From contig CAZMNB010000024.1 in assembly GCA_964567545.1 (NCBI GenBank), positions 1 through 16,901 of the forward strand: 16,901 nucleotides of DNA. The letters are read 5' to 3'. Position numbers and translations under genes: made by a program. Shown piece by piece: positions 6,942 through 14,011 of the stretch. Below the pieces are notes generated by a model. The model was not told where the DNA came from, ran no database searches, and saw only the letters and a program-made list of their open reading frames with translations. Position 1 is the first letter of the stretch. Every line of letters starts with the position of its first letter. The DNA is from UBA7398 sp964567545 (lineage in GTDB: Bacteria > Actinomycetota > Actinomycetes > Nanopelagicales > Nanopelagicaceae).

Positions 6942-7385
6942 GTGAACCAACCAAGCGCGCATCTCGCTGGAATCCCTGGGCTTGTCGGCATCGATCATGT
7001 AGGAATTGCCGTTGAAAATCTGGATTCGGCGATTGCGTTCTACGCCACACACTTTGGTGCGGTGCTTACGCATCGTGAAATAAATAGCAAACAACGTGTA
7101 GAAGAAGCCATGATTCAAATTGGCAATTCGACTATCCAACTTTTAGCGGCAACCGACCCGGAATCTACAATCGCCAAATTCATCGCAAAAAGTGGCGTCG
7201 GGATTCAACAACTCGCATACCGAGTTACAGATATTGCAGCCGCCGCTGCCGCTGCTCGTGCGCTAGGAATTAGAGTTTTATACGAAGTGGAACAGATCGG
7301 AACTGCCGGCGCAAAGATCAATTTTTTACATCCAAAAGATTGCGGTGGCGTACTTGTTGAATTAGTTGAGCCTGTTAAAAACTAA
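6942..7385 (+). CDS. mce: Methylmalonyl-CoA epimerase
   Basis: This 147-residue vicinal-oxygen-chelate enzyme interconverts (2R)- and (2S)-methylmalonyl-CoA between propionyl-CoA carboxylase and the mutase. Two beta-alpha-beta-beta-beta modules are visible: 'GIDHVGIAVENLDSAIAFY' (about 16-34) and 'GIQQLAYRVTDI' (87-98), followed by 'INFLHPKDCGGVLVELVEP'. Alignment with the P. shermanii ligands (H12, Q65, H91, E141) puts H19, Q66, Q90 and E140 at those positions, so the third ligand is Gln, not His. I recall the same 'GIQQLA' variant in M. tuberculosis. The GTG at 6942 is chosen because a longer start at 6873 would lie inside meaB. Its stop codon abuts the DUF4032 stop. Confidence 0.92.
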   Translation: MNQPSAHLAGIPGLVGIDHVGIAVENLDSAIAFYATHFGAVLTHREINSKQRVEEAMIQIGNSTIQLLAATDPESTIAKFIAKSGVGIQQLAYRVTDIAAAAAAARALGIRVLYEVEQIGTAGAKINFLHPKDCGGVLVELVEPVKN

Positions 7386-8624
7386 TTAACTCTTAACACG
7401 AACTCCCGAATCCATTCGATAAGGCAAAATTGAATTCATATAGTCCGAGGTTGCAAAATCTAAACCAACATCTTTTCCAGCTTTCTCGCCTAAATACCAA
7501 CGATGTTCCAAGACTTCATGAAATACCTGGGCATCTTCGACTCGACCTTTTAAATTTTCCGGTACTTGGTTAATGACTTTTTCGAAAACTTCAGTTAGCC
7601 AACGTTTTATAGTTTCTTCCCTTGGTGGTCTTGGCTTCTCTTCCCGTGATCGGAATCGATCGTAAGAGGCAAGCAAACGTTTCGCTTGTAACTCTTCAGT
7701 CTCCAAGCCAATTAATTCACGTAGCCGCTGCTGGTGATAACCCGGTGCTACTAACTTAGGTTGGAAATTTAGCGCCTGTTTCTCGCCATCTAGCGAAATC
7801 TCAACTTCTTCAACCGCAAAACCTAAATCTTGTAAGGAGCGCATTGCGCGTTCAACTGCATGGCGATCACTTGGATCTAGAGCTTGTGGCTCTTTTAATG
7901 CTTTCCAAAGCCGGTGGTAACGGCGAATTACCGCTTCGCTAGCGCGGATTGGATCCATTCCTTCATGTAGAACACCGGCAATCGCTAAATCTTCCAATTC
8001 AGCAGCAACATTAAATCGCGCAATTTCTAAATCATGCTCACGCTGCCCATTGCTTAAGCTTTTTTGAAACTCACCAGTTTCAGCATCTACTAGGTATGCG
8101 GCATACCCTTCAGCGTCTCGCCGAAATAGGGTATTTGATAACGAACAATCTCCCCACCAAAATCCCAATAAATGTAGGCGTACCAATAAGAGCGCAAGGG
8201 CATTTGCCATATTTATAATTTCAGCGTCTGAAATATTTGAACTGAGAATTACTCGATACGGCAGTGAATAAGGTAAAAATCTTGTAACTAATGTACAGGG
8301 TAGCTCTGCACCACTCTTGCTCAGCCTGCCTTCAACCACGGCAATCGGCCCTACAGAGGGGGCATTTCGTTTTATCAACTCGCGCAAAATTACATACTCG
8401 CGATTAGCAAACTCCGCTACCGTTTCCTTAACTGCGTAAATTTCACTTTCTGGATCGTTGCTTGATCTAACTAATCGAACTATATGCCTTGAAATACCAC
8501 GCTGGTTGGTAAGAGTTGGATCTTCCGGCCACTCTTCTAAAGGTGTAGACCAAGGCAACGAAGCGAGCGCGCCAATCTCATCACCTAACCCGGTGATGCG
8601 GAGTCCCGATTTAACCGCTGCCAT
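7386..8624 (-). CDS. DUF4032 protein with kinase-like N-terminal domain
   Basis: This 412-residue protein is of uncertain function. The N-terminal half resembles the lipopolysaccharide-kinase/protein-kinase fold: a lysine in 'YAVKE' (K66), a helix-C-type glutamate in 'NREYVILREL' (E76), a catalytic-loop motif 'GFWWGDCSLSNTLF' (D159, N164), and a metal-binding 'YLVDAETGEF' (D180, E182). The C-terminal half matches the actinobacterial DUF4032 pattern, with 'LIGLETEELQAKRLLASYD' and 'HEVLEHRWYLGEKAG'. Retained Lys and Asp residues suggest it may bind ATP and be active. The ATG at 8624 is preceded by AGAGAG, and by GAGAAT ending 6 nt upstream, so Shine-Dalgarno and leaderless readings compete. 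It lies between mce (stops abut) and the divergent AI-2E gene. Confidence 0.88.
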   Translation of the reverse strand: MAAVKSGLRITGLGDEIGALASLPWSTPLEEWPEDPTLTNQRGISRHIVRLVRSSNDPESEIYAVKETVAEFANREYVILRELIKRNAPSVGPIAVVEGRLSKSGAELPCTLVTRFLPYSLPYRVILSSNISDAEIINMANALALLLVRLHLLGFWWGDCSLSNTLFRRDAEGYAAYLVDAETGEFQKSLSNGQREHDLEIARFNVAAELEDLAIAGVLHEGMDPIRASEAVIRRYHRLWKALKEPQALDPSDRHAVERAMRSLQDLGFAVEEVEISLDGEKQALNFQPKLVAPGYHQQRLRELIGLETEELQAKRLLASYDRFRSREEKPRPPREETIKRWLTEVFEKVINQVPENLKGRVEDAQVFHEVLEHRWYLGEKAGKDVGLDFATSDYMNSILPYRMDSGVRVKS

Positions 8625-8660
8625 AACCGTATTCTCTCTGATAATTGTGAACGGCGCGTT

Positions 8661-8666
8661 ACATTA
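8661..8666 (-). promoter_or_regulatory. Candidate -10 for the DUF4032 gene
   Basis: Minus-strand TAATGT fits TANNNT and would start transcription near 8654, leaving a leader of about 30 nt with an AGAGAG Shine-Dalgarno before the ATG at 8624. No clear -35 was seen. A competing element is GAGAAT just before the ATG. Confidence 0.3.
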
Positions 8667-8702
8667 AAGGGTGGTTAGGGTATTAAGTGAAAAATCACCA
8701 TT

Positions 8703-8708
8703 TACAAT
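8703..8708 (+). promoter_or_regulatory. Leaderless -10 for the AI-2E transporter
   Basis: TACAAT is a near-consensus -10 ending exactly 6 nt before the ATG at 8715, so transcription should begin at or beside the start codon. No Shine-Dalgarno is present. The gap from the DUF4032 start is 90 nt, the longest divergent spacer after DUF3052/aceE. Confidence 0.6.
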
Positions 8709-8720
8709 GGCGCAATGGCG
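8705..8720 (+). repeat. Perfect tandem 8-bp duplication across -10 and start codon
   Basis: CAATGGCG occurs twice in direct succession, spanning the end of the TACAAT -10, the spacer and the ATG of the AI-2E gene. It creates an out-of-frame upstream ATG at 8707. Loss or gain of one unit would change the spacing between promoter and start. Confidence 0.7.
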
Positions 8721-9821
8721 ATCTTAAGAAAGAAACCAGCAAAAAGTATTCTGACCGAAGATTTTGGGGTCAGCGGTCAACCCATAAATAGAAATAATCC
8801 TTTCTACTTTGGATTCCTAGCTGCGACTGGCGCAATCACAGCGCTCACTCTTATGCGCGCGTTAGCTTCGGCAAGCCAAGTATTCGTTTTAATCATAATT
8901 TCACTCTTCTTCGCTATGGGGTTAAACCCAGCAGTTTCTACGCTTCAAAATAAGGGGCTCTCCCGCAAAAAAGCTGTCACTGTAATTATTTTTGGGTTAT
9001 TGCTCTTCGTCACACTTTTCATCATAATTGTGATTCCACCATTAGTTAAACAAGTCAATTCATTTGTAAGTAGCGCGCCGCAATTAGTTGATTCGCTGCG
9101 ACAAAATGCCAACATCGCAAAGTTAAATGATCAATATGGATTTATTGATACTCTAGAAACCAAATTGCAAGAGTGGATTAAGAATGGAAAATTAGTTACA
9201 TCAGCTTTTGGTGGCGTGCTTGGCGTGGGTAAATCCGTAATATCTGGCACTATTTCGACTTTAACAATTATCGTGTTAACTCTCTACTTCATCGCCTCAC
9301 TTCCAAATGTAACGGAGATGGCATACCGTTTAGTTCCAAATTCACGTCGGGAACGCGTATCTCGGTTAAGCGATGCGATTATTGGTCGAGTTGGGGCATT
9401 CGTTGGTAGTCAAGTTGTGGTTGCAATACTTGCTGGAGTTTTCGTTTTAGTTTTAGCGATAATTCTGGGACTGCCATATTCAGCCGCGCTCGGCATGATC
9501 GTACTTTTTTGTGGCCTAATCCCATTAGTCGGTCATTTTTTGGGTATCTCAATTGTCACGATTGTTGCGCTAACTGAATCACCAAAAACTGCAGTAATTG
9601 CATTTCTTGGCTATGTAATTTATGTGCAAGTTGAGAATTACTTAATCACGCCAAGAATTATGAAAAAGTCACTATCCATTCCAGGGTTAGTAACAATCGT
9701 GGCTGCGCTATTGGGTACATCGTTATTAGGGTTAGTAGGCGGTATTTTGGCGGTCCCGATCGCTGCCGCAATTTTGTTAATACTTGATGAAGTTGTCTAT
9801 CCGAACGCTGCTAAATCTTAA
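8715..9821 (+). CDS. AI-2E family transporter (TqsA/PerM-like)
   Basis: This 368-residue membrane protein matches the AI-2E transporter superfamily. After a cytoplasmic start there are two or three helices (about 32-120, including 'FAMGLNPAVSTLQNKGLSR'), a loop domain of about 70 residues (127-160), then helices with the family's 'GVLGVGKSVISGTISTLTII', 'VGSQVVVAILAGVF' and 'VQVENYLITPRIMKKS'. Members export small molecules, act as Na+/H+ antiporters or have unknown cargo, so the name does not establish AI-2 transport. The ATG at 8715 is 6 nt after a TACAAT -10, implying a leaderless mRNA. The stop codon overlaps the alpha/beta hydrolase stop by 4 nt. Confidence 0.92.
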   Translation: MAILRKKPAKSILTEDFGVSGQPINRNNPFYFGFLAATGAITALTLMRALASASQVFVLIIISLFFAMGLNPAVSTLQNKGLSRKKAVTVIIFGLLLFVTLFIIIVIPPLVKQVNSFVSSAPQLVDSLRQNANIAKLNDQYGFIDTLETKLQEWIKNGKLVTSAFGGVLGVGKSVISGTISTLTIIVLTLYFIASLPNVTEMAYRLVPNSRRERVSRLSDAIIGRVGAFVGSQVVVAILAGVFVLVLAIILGLPYSAALGMIVLFCGLIPLVGHFLGISIVTIVALTESPKTAVIAFLGYVIYVQVENYLITPRIMKKSLSIPGLVTIVAALLGTSLLGLVGGILAVPIAAAILLILDEVVYPNAAKS

Positions 9822-10528
9822 ATTTCTATCGGCAACGGTAGCGCTGCTGGATTAATGATTTTAAGAATTTCAGTTAGGGCTATATAAACAAACGGTTCGC
9901 CGACCCAGAGATGTTTTGCGCCATCAATTCCAAGAACTTTTGCTTGTGGAATTGAAGAGAACCTCTGCTTCGCTTCTTCGGGTTTTAAGAATTCATCAAA
10001 TTCGGGCACAAGCGCGATTATTGGCCGGCCATCTTTTGCCCAAAATAACATTTCAACTTCACTGGTTCTACGAAGTGGAGGGCTCAGTAATATCAACCCT
10101 TTAATGCGTGGATCCTTTGCGTAAGCCAAAGCTAACTCGGTTCCAAAGGACCAACCAATCACCCAAATGTTTTCTAATTTCAAATCTTTAAACGCGAACT
10201 CAAGTGAGGCTTCGACATCGAATTTTTCAGTTTCGCCATTTCCGAATTCACCGTCGCTCTTTCCAGCTTCACTCTCGGTGCCTCTAGTGTTAAATCGGAG
10301 TACTGAGATATCAGCCAAAGCTGGCAACCGATTTGCGGCTTTCTTAAATATGTGGCTATCCATCATGCCGCCATGGGTTGGCAATGGATGTAAACAAAGT
10401 AGCGTCGCGACCGCTGGCTTTAAGGGGGTTGCAACTTCGCCAATCAAATTTAATCCATCCGCAGTATGAATTGTGATTTTTTGGCGATTCGCTGGCAAAA
10501 CCGTACCTGGGCGGATTAACTCTGACAC
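9818..10528 (-). CDS. Alpha/beta hydrolase
   Basis: This 236-residue soluble alpha/beta hydrolase has an oxyanion-hole segment 'LHPLPTHGGMMDSHI' (46-60) and 'LRFNTRG' (77-83). The nucleophile elbow is GWSFG (Ser127) and a C-terminal histidine lies in 'DGAKHLWVG' (about 206). The acid is probably in 'VPEFDEF' (about 176-178). The layout resembles the COG2945-type superfamily; the substrate is unknown and could be an ester or thioester. GTG at 10528 is chosen because TAAACT ends exactly 6 nt upstream, fitting a leaderless start; TTG at 10531 would add one residue. It is divergent from the aldehyde dehydrogenase with only 22 nt between starts and overlaps the AI-2E stop by 4 nt. Confidence 0.9.
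   Translation of the reverse strand: MSELIRPGTVLPANRQKITIHTADGLNLIGEVATPLKPAVATLLCLHPLPTHGGMMDSHIFKKAANRLPALADISVLRFNTRGTESEAGKSDGEFGNGETEKFDVEASLEFAFKDLKLENIWVIGWSFGTELALAYAKDPRIKGLILLSPPLRRTSEVEMLFWAKDGRPIIALVPEFDEFLKPEEAKQRFSSIPQAKVLGIDGAKHLWVGEPFVYIALTEILKIINPAALPLPIEI
9826..9841. other. GCAA-tetraloop hairpin at the AI-2E/hydrolase junction
   Basis: CTATCG/CGGTAG pair through 6 bp (one G-U) around a GNRA loop GCAA, 5 nt after the AI-2E stop. On the minus strand it lies in the last codons of the hydrolase and is followed by AAATTTAAG rather than a clean T-run. It may cap or stabilise the 3' end; termination is unproven. Confidence 0.35.
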
Positions 10529-10534
10529 CAAATC

Positions 10535-10544
10535 AGTTTACTCT
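10535..10544. promoter_or_regulatory. Overlapping -10 pair for divergent leaderless hydrolase and ALDH genes
   Basis: AGTTTACTCT contains TAAACT on minus (10540-10535) and TACTCT on plus (10539-10544), sharing two base pairs. Each ends exactly 6 nt before its start codon, GTG 10528 and ATG 10551. The 22-nt gap is thus fully accounted for by two spacers and two -10 hexamers. Simultaneous RNA polymerase binding in both directions seems impossible. Confidence 0.65.
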
Positions 10545-10550
10545 GACGCC

Positions 10551-12029
10551 ATGGCAAACCATGAAACCTTCGCAAGTCTCGATCCTGCTACTGGGAATGA
10601 AATAGGTCGATATCCAATTACTTCTAGGGATGAAGTATTCCAAATCGTAAACGATGCAAAAACTGCCGCTAGTTCTTGGGGAGCTTTAGGATTTTCTAAA
10701 AGAAGAAAGGTTCTCTTAAAGTGGGCTGCTCTATTAACAAATGAAATTGAGATTGGTGCTTCATTAATTACCAATGAAACTGGAAAACCAATTAGTGATG
10801 CGCGATTGGAGTGCACTCTAGCGATTTCGCATATCGCTTGGGCTGCGAAAAACGCTGGTCGAATTCTTGCTACCCAATCTCGCCCTGCCGGAATTCTAAT
10901 GTTTAATATGTCCGCAAAAGTTGAACGATCACCATATGGAGTTGTTGGTGTGATCGGGCCGTGGAATTACCCAGCATTTACTCCGATGGGGTCAATTGCC
11001 TATGCGTTAGCTGCTGGCAATGCTGTTGTATTTAAACCCAGCGAATACACCCCTGGAGTTGGTTCCTGGCTCAGCGAAACATTTAAACGTGTAGCGATAA
11101 TTGATTCCATTTTCACCACGATAACGGGGTTGCCTGAAACTGGAAAAGCTCTTACTGAAAGTGCAATCGATAAAATTTCATTTACAGGTTCCACAAAAAC
11201 CGCAAAATTAGTTGGTCAAAGTTGCGCAGCACGAATGATCCCAGTTGTGCTTGAATGCGGTGGTAAAGATCCGGTAATTGTTGATCGAGATGCAGATCTT
11301 GCGCTAGCTGCTGAAAATACCCTCTGGTCTGCGATGTCGAACGCCGGTCAATCTTGTATCGGAGCTGAAAGAGTTTATGTACATAGTGATGTTGCTGATA
11401 AATTCATAGAAATTATCACTGAGATGGCTAAAAAATTAAAGCCAGGCGCTACTGAAGGCGATAACTATGGCCCAGCCACTATGCCTTCTCAATTAAAAAC
11501 GATTTCCGCACATATAAAAGATGCAGCAGCACAAGGTGCAAAATTTATTTTAGGTGGTACCGATTCCGTGCACGAACGTTTTGTTGACCCAGTAATCATG
11601 TGTGATGTACCAGAGGGTTCCATAGCGGTTACAGATGAAACATTTGGTCCAACTTTGGTGATTAATCGGGTGCCAAATATGGAAACTGCGATTCGATTAT
11701 CAAATGCCACGCGGTATGGCCTAGGTGCATCAGTCTGGTCTAAGCGAAACGGCGAGAAAATTGCCGGCCAATTGCAGTGTGGAATGGTCTCAATTAATTC
11801 AGTATTTCTCTTTGCTGCAATCGGGTCAGTTCCATTTGGCGGCATAAAAGATAGTGGCATTGGTCGGATTCATGGAGCTGAGGGCTTGCTTGAGTTCACT
11901 TATCCGCGAACCATTGTGCGACCATTATTCAAAATTCCAATCGCATTCACTACATTTAATCGAACCAAGTTTGCTGATAAATTTATTGTAAAATTAGTAG
12001 CAGCGTTACACGGTAGAAAACAGCGTTAA
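10551..12029 (+). CDS. NAD(P)-dependent aldehyde dehydrogenase
   Basis: This 492-residue ALDH-superfamily enzyme oxidises an aldehyde to the acid using NAD(P)+. The catalytic Asn lies in 'IGPWNYP' (about 139), the cofactor lysine in 'VFKPSEYTP' (about 162), the general base in 'LECGGKDP' (Glu235) and the nucleophile in 'NAGQSCIGAE' (Cys269). 'ETFGPTLVI' is the usual C-terminal motif. The last 35 residues or so form a basic, hydrophobic tail ('LFKIPIAFTTFNRTKF' and onward) like that in some actinobacterial GabD2-type enzymes. The substrate is unknown. ATG 10551 is chosen over an in-frame ATG at 10473 because the latter lies inside the divergent hydrolase gene and because TACTCT ends 6 nt before 10551. 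Its stop abuts that of the next gene. Confidence 0.94.
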   Translation: MANHETFASLDPATGNEIGRYPITSRDEVFQIVNDAKTAASSWGALGFSKRRKVLLKWAALLTNEIEIGASLITNETGKPISDARLECTLAISHIAWAAKNAGRILATQSRPAGILMFNMSAKVERSPYGVVGVIGPWNYPAFTPMGSIAYALAAGNAVVFKPSEYTPGVGSWLSETFKRVAIIDSIFTTITGLPETGKALTESAIDKISFTGSTKTAKLVGQSCAARMIPVVLECGGKDPVIVDRDADLALAAENTLWSAMSNAGQSCIGAERVYVHSDVADKFIEIITEMAKKLKPGATEGDNYGPATMPSQLKTISAHIKDAAAQGAKFILGGTDSVHERFVDPVIMCDVPEGSIAVTDETFGPTLVINRVPNMETAIRLSNATRYGLGASVWSKRNGEKIAGQLQCGMVSINSVFLFAAIGSVPFGGIKDSGIGRIHGAEGLLEFTYPRTIVRPLFKIPIAFTTFNRTKFADKFIVKLVAALHGRKQR

Positions 12030-12341
12030 TTAATAGCGCGGCGCATTCCTAGTACGTTCTGTTTTTGGTTTGCGATCATCGCGTTTGTTCCAACATGCAG
12101 TATGCCAATGTCTCCGACTTTCCACATCATGTTCTATCCATGCCACGGTATGTGGTGTGGCCATTGGAATAATTTGATCGCATCCCGGACATCGATACGG
12201 CTTAGTTGAACCAGATCCAGTAATTTTGCGAACTCGATAAATACCTTCATCATGCTCTTCGATAGTTTCATGAGAAACGTTGCTCTCTCGTTCTGGAGGT
12301 TTTGGACCGCGTCGTTTAGGGTGATTCCGTCGAGGACTCAT
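12030..12341 (-). CDS. Small basic CxxC/HWHxxC putative zinc-binding protein
   Basis: This 103-residue protein has a highly basic N terminus (MSPRRNHPKRRGPKPPE), a central 'YRCPGCDQ' (C51, C54), then 'HWHTACW' (H78, H80, C83), and a basic tail. The Cys/His spacing is that of a single treble-clef-like zinc site. I recall conserved actinobacterial proteins with the same 'STKxYRCPGCDQ...HWHTACW' pattern, sometimes labelled ATP/GTP-binding without clear basis; I see no P-loop. ATG 12341 is chosen because TATTCT ends 7 nt upstream; ATG 12347 would add two residues. Basic charge and the zinc site suggest nucleic-acid binding, but that is inference. It is divergent from the ABC exporter. Confidence 0.88.
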   Translation of the reverse strand: MSPRRNHPKRRGPKPPERESNVSHETIEEHDEGIYRVRKITGSGSTKPYRCPGCDQIIPMATPHTVAWIEHDVESRRHWHTACWNKRDDRKPKTERTRNAPRY

Positions 12342-12347
12342 GGCCAT

Positions 12348-12354
12348 TAGAATA
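12348..12354. promoter_or_regulatory. Overlapping -10 pair TAGAATA for the zinc protein and ABC exporter
   Basis: The plus strand reads TAGAAT (12348-12353), 6 nt before ATG 12360. The minus strand reads TATTCT (12354-12349), 7 nt before ATG 12341. Five base pairs are shared between the two -10 elements. The whole gap between start codons is 18 nt, so both mRNAs should be leaderless. Confidence 0.65.
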
Positions 12355-12359
12355 GCGAA

Positions 12360-13223
12360 ATGCTGCACCCGTTAGTAATTGATGTTTCGAATTTAAAAAA
12401 AACTTATGCTGGTAAAACCGCAGTTAACGGAATTGATCTCCAAGTTCGCAAGGGCGAAGTATTCGCACTATTAGGTCCAAATGGCGCTGGCAAGACCACA
12501 ACGGTGGAGATTTTGGAAGGTTATCGCGACCGCGATAGTGGCATGGTTTCGGTACTTGGATTCGACCCAAATTCAAATGGAAGCAAGTCAGCAGAACGAG
12601 AATGGCGAGATCAGATTGGTATTGTCTTACAAACCACAATGGATGCACTCGATTTGACGGTGCGAGAAACCCTCACACACTTTGCAAAATACTATTCAAA
12701 CCCTAAAGATCCTATTTCGGTTATCGAATCAGTTGGATTGACGGAGAAAGTAGATGAAAAAATTAGAACGCTCTCCGGAGGTCAACGCCGTAGGTTAGAT
12801 GTAGCGCTCGGCATCATCGGAAAACCAGAATTACTTTTCTTAGATGAGCCTACAACTGGCTTTGACCCCGAAGCTCGACGAGCATTTTGGGGTTTGATCA
12901 GAAGTCTGCGCGACGAAGGTACTTCAATATTATTAACTACTCACTACCTAGATGAGGCTGAAGCGTTGGCCGATCGCGTGGCGGTGATAAATAATGGAGA
13001 GATTATTGAAGTAGCAACTCCAAAAACTTTAGGTGGGAGACATGATTCTAAAGTTGAAATTGCTTGGATGGATCATGGCGAACTTAAATCCATCTTGACC
13101 GACTCGCCTACCGCAGAAGTGCAAAAATTGGCAGAGCGATTTGGCGGCGAAATTAATGGATTGACCGTCACTCGTCCAACTTTGGAAGATATTTACCTAA
13201 AAATGATCGGCGAGAATAGATGA
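12360..13223 (+). CDS. ABC transporter ATPase, DrrA-like
   Basis: This 287-residue ATPase subunit belongs to an ABC-2 type exporter. Motifs are Walker A GPNGAGKT (39-46), a Q-loop 'GIVLQTT' (Q91), signature LSGGQRRRLD (138-147), Walker B 'LLFLDEPTTGFDP' (158-170) and switch histidine 'LTTHYLDEAEAL' (H195). The C-terminal tail (about 225-287) with 'VTRPTLEDIYLKMIGE' is typical of the DrrA/CcmA multidrug branch. The ATG at 12360 has no Shine-Dalgarno but lies 6 nt after TAGAAT. Its stop overlaps the permease start in ATGA, so the two are translationally coupled. The cargo is unknown: drug, lipid and polysaccharide exporters all use this type. Confidence 0.95.
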   Translation: MLHPLVIDVSNLKKTYAGKTAVNGIDLQVRKGEVFALLGPNGAGKTTTVEILEGYRDRDSGMVSVLGFDPNSNGSKSAEREWRDQIGIVLQTTMDALDLTVRETLTHFAKYYSNPKDPISVIESVGLTEKVDEKIRTLSGGQRRRLDVALGIIGKPELLFLDEPTTGFDPEARRAFWGLIRSLRDEGTSILLTTHYLDEAEALADRVAVINNGEIIEVATPKTLGGRHDSKVEIAWMDHGELKSILTDSPTAEVQKLAERFGGEINGLTVTRPTLEDIYLKMIGENR

Positions 13224-14011
13224 GACAAATTTCAACTATCAAGTTGGGGCTATCTCGAGGAGCACTTGAAATAAAACAGTTTAATCGGCAACGTGAATCC
13301 GTGGTTTTCACAATTCTATTTCCGGTTATATTGCTTTTTATTTTCGGATCCGTTTTCAACGATAACATCGCACCAGGGGTAACATTTAGCCAATATTTCG
13401 TAGCTGGAATGATCGCATCTGGCTTGGTCAACTCTGGCTTTCAGCAACTTGCCATTTCTATTCCAATCGAGCGAGATTTAGGAACGCTTAAACGATTGCG
13501 TGGTACGCCGATGCCCGCTACTGCATATTTCATTGGCAAAGGAATTCAAGTCCTTTACTCAATGTTCCTGCAGTTAACACTCTTGTTATTTTTCGGCACT
13601 ATATTTTTTGGACTTGAACTTCCAACTCAACCGATTAAGTGGCTTACTTTTACTTGGTTAATAATTTTAGGAACTGCCTCATCAACTCTTCTTGGAATTG
13701 CATTCTCGGTTGTTCCAAAATCTGGCCGCGGCGCTTCTGCAGTAGTTTCGCCGGTTGTGATTGTGCTCCAATTCTTTAGTGGCGTCTTTTTTATATTTAC
13801 AACCTTGCCTTCATGGATGCAACATTTTGCTGCACTATTCCCGCTTAAATGGTTAACGCAAGGAATGCGTTCGGTCTTCTTGCCAGATAGTTTTGCAACT
13901 CAAGAAGCTGCTAAATCTTGGGAGATAAATAAAATAGCGATAATTTTGATTGCGTGGTTAGTGGCTGGTTTTTTCATTTCGCTTAAAACTTTTAAATGGT
14001 CGAAGGAATGA
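13220..14011 (+). CDS. ABC-2 type transporter permease, DrrB-like
   Basis: This 263-residue integral membrane protein has about six hydrophobic helices. The first follows a cytoplasmic start with 'LEIKQFNRQRESVVFTILFP', typical of ABC2_membrane permeases. The central 'RDLGTLKRLRGTPMPATAYF' is the cytoplasmic coupling segment, and 'FFSGVFFIFTTLPSWMQHFAALFPLKWLTQGMR' spans the conserved region before the last helix; this is given as position-level resemblance around residues 185-220. It should pair with the ATPase encoded just upstream (4-nt ATGA overlap) as a homodimeric or mixed exporter. The next gene overlaps its stop, also by 4 nt. Confidence 0.93.
   Translation: MRQISTIKLGLSRGALEIKQFNRQRESVVFTILFPVILLFIFGSVFNDNIAPGVTFSQYFVAGMIASGLVNSGFQQLAISIPIERDLGTLKRLRGTPMPATAYFIGKGIQVLYSMFLQLTLLLFFGTIFFGLELPTQPIKWLTFTWLIILGTASSTLLGIAFSVVPKSGRGASAVVSPVVIVLQFFSGVFFIFTTLPSWMQHFAALFPLKWLTQGMRSVFLPDSFATQEAAKSWEINKIAIILIAWLVAGFFISLKTFKWSKE

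Noticed and set aside
6923..6991. Longer MeaB start at 6991
   Set aside because: It would overlap the mce coding region, and the added residues do not resemble MeaB. The ATG at 6922 has a -10 at leaderless distance.
8707..8709. Alternative ATG at 8707 for the AI-2E transporter
   Set aside because: It is out of frame with the transporter and lies inside the -10 element; it results from the 8-bp duplication.
8715..9821. A quorum-sensing AI-2 exporter role for the AI-2E family gene
   Set aside because: The family name is historical and many members do not move AI-2. No luxS or signalling gene is present nearby.
10473..10550. Longer aldehyde dehydrogenase start at 10473
   Set aside because: These codons lie inside the divergent hydrolase gene, and the added residues are unlike ALDH N termini.
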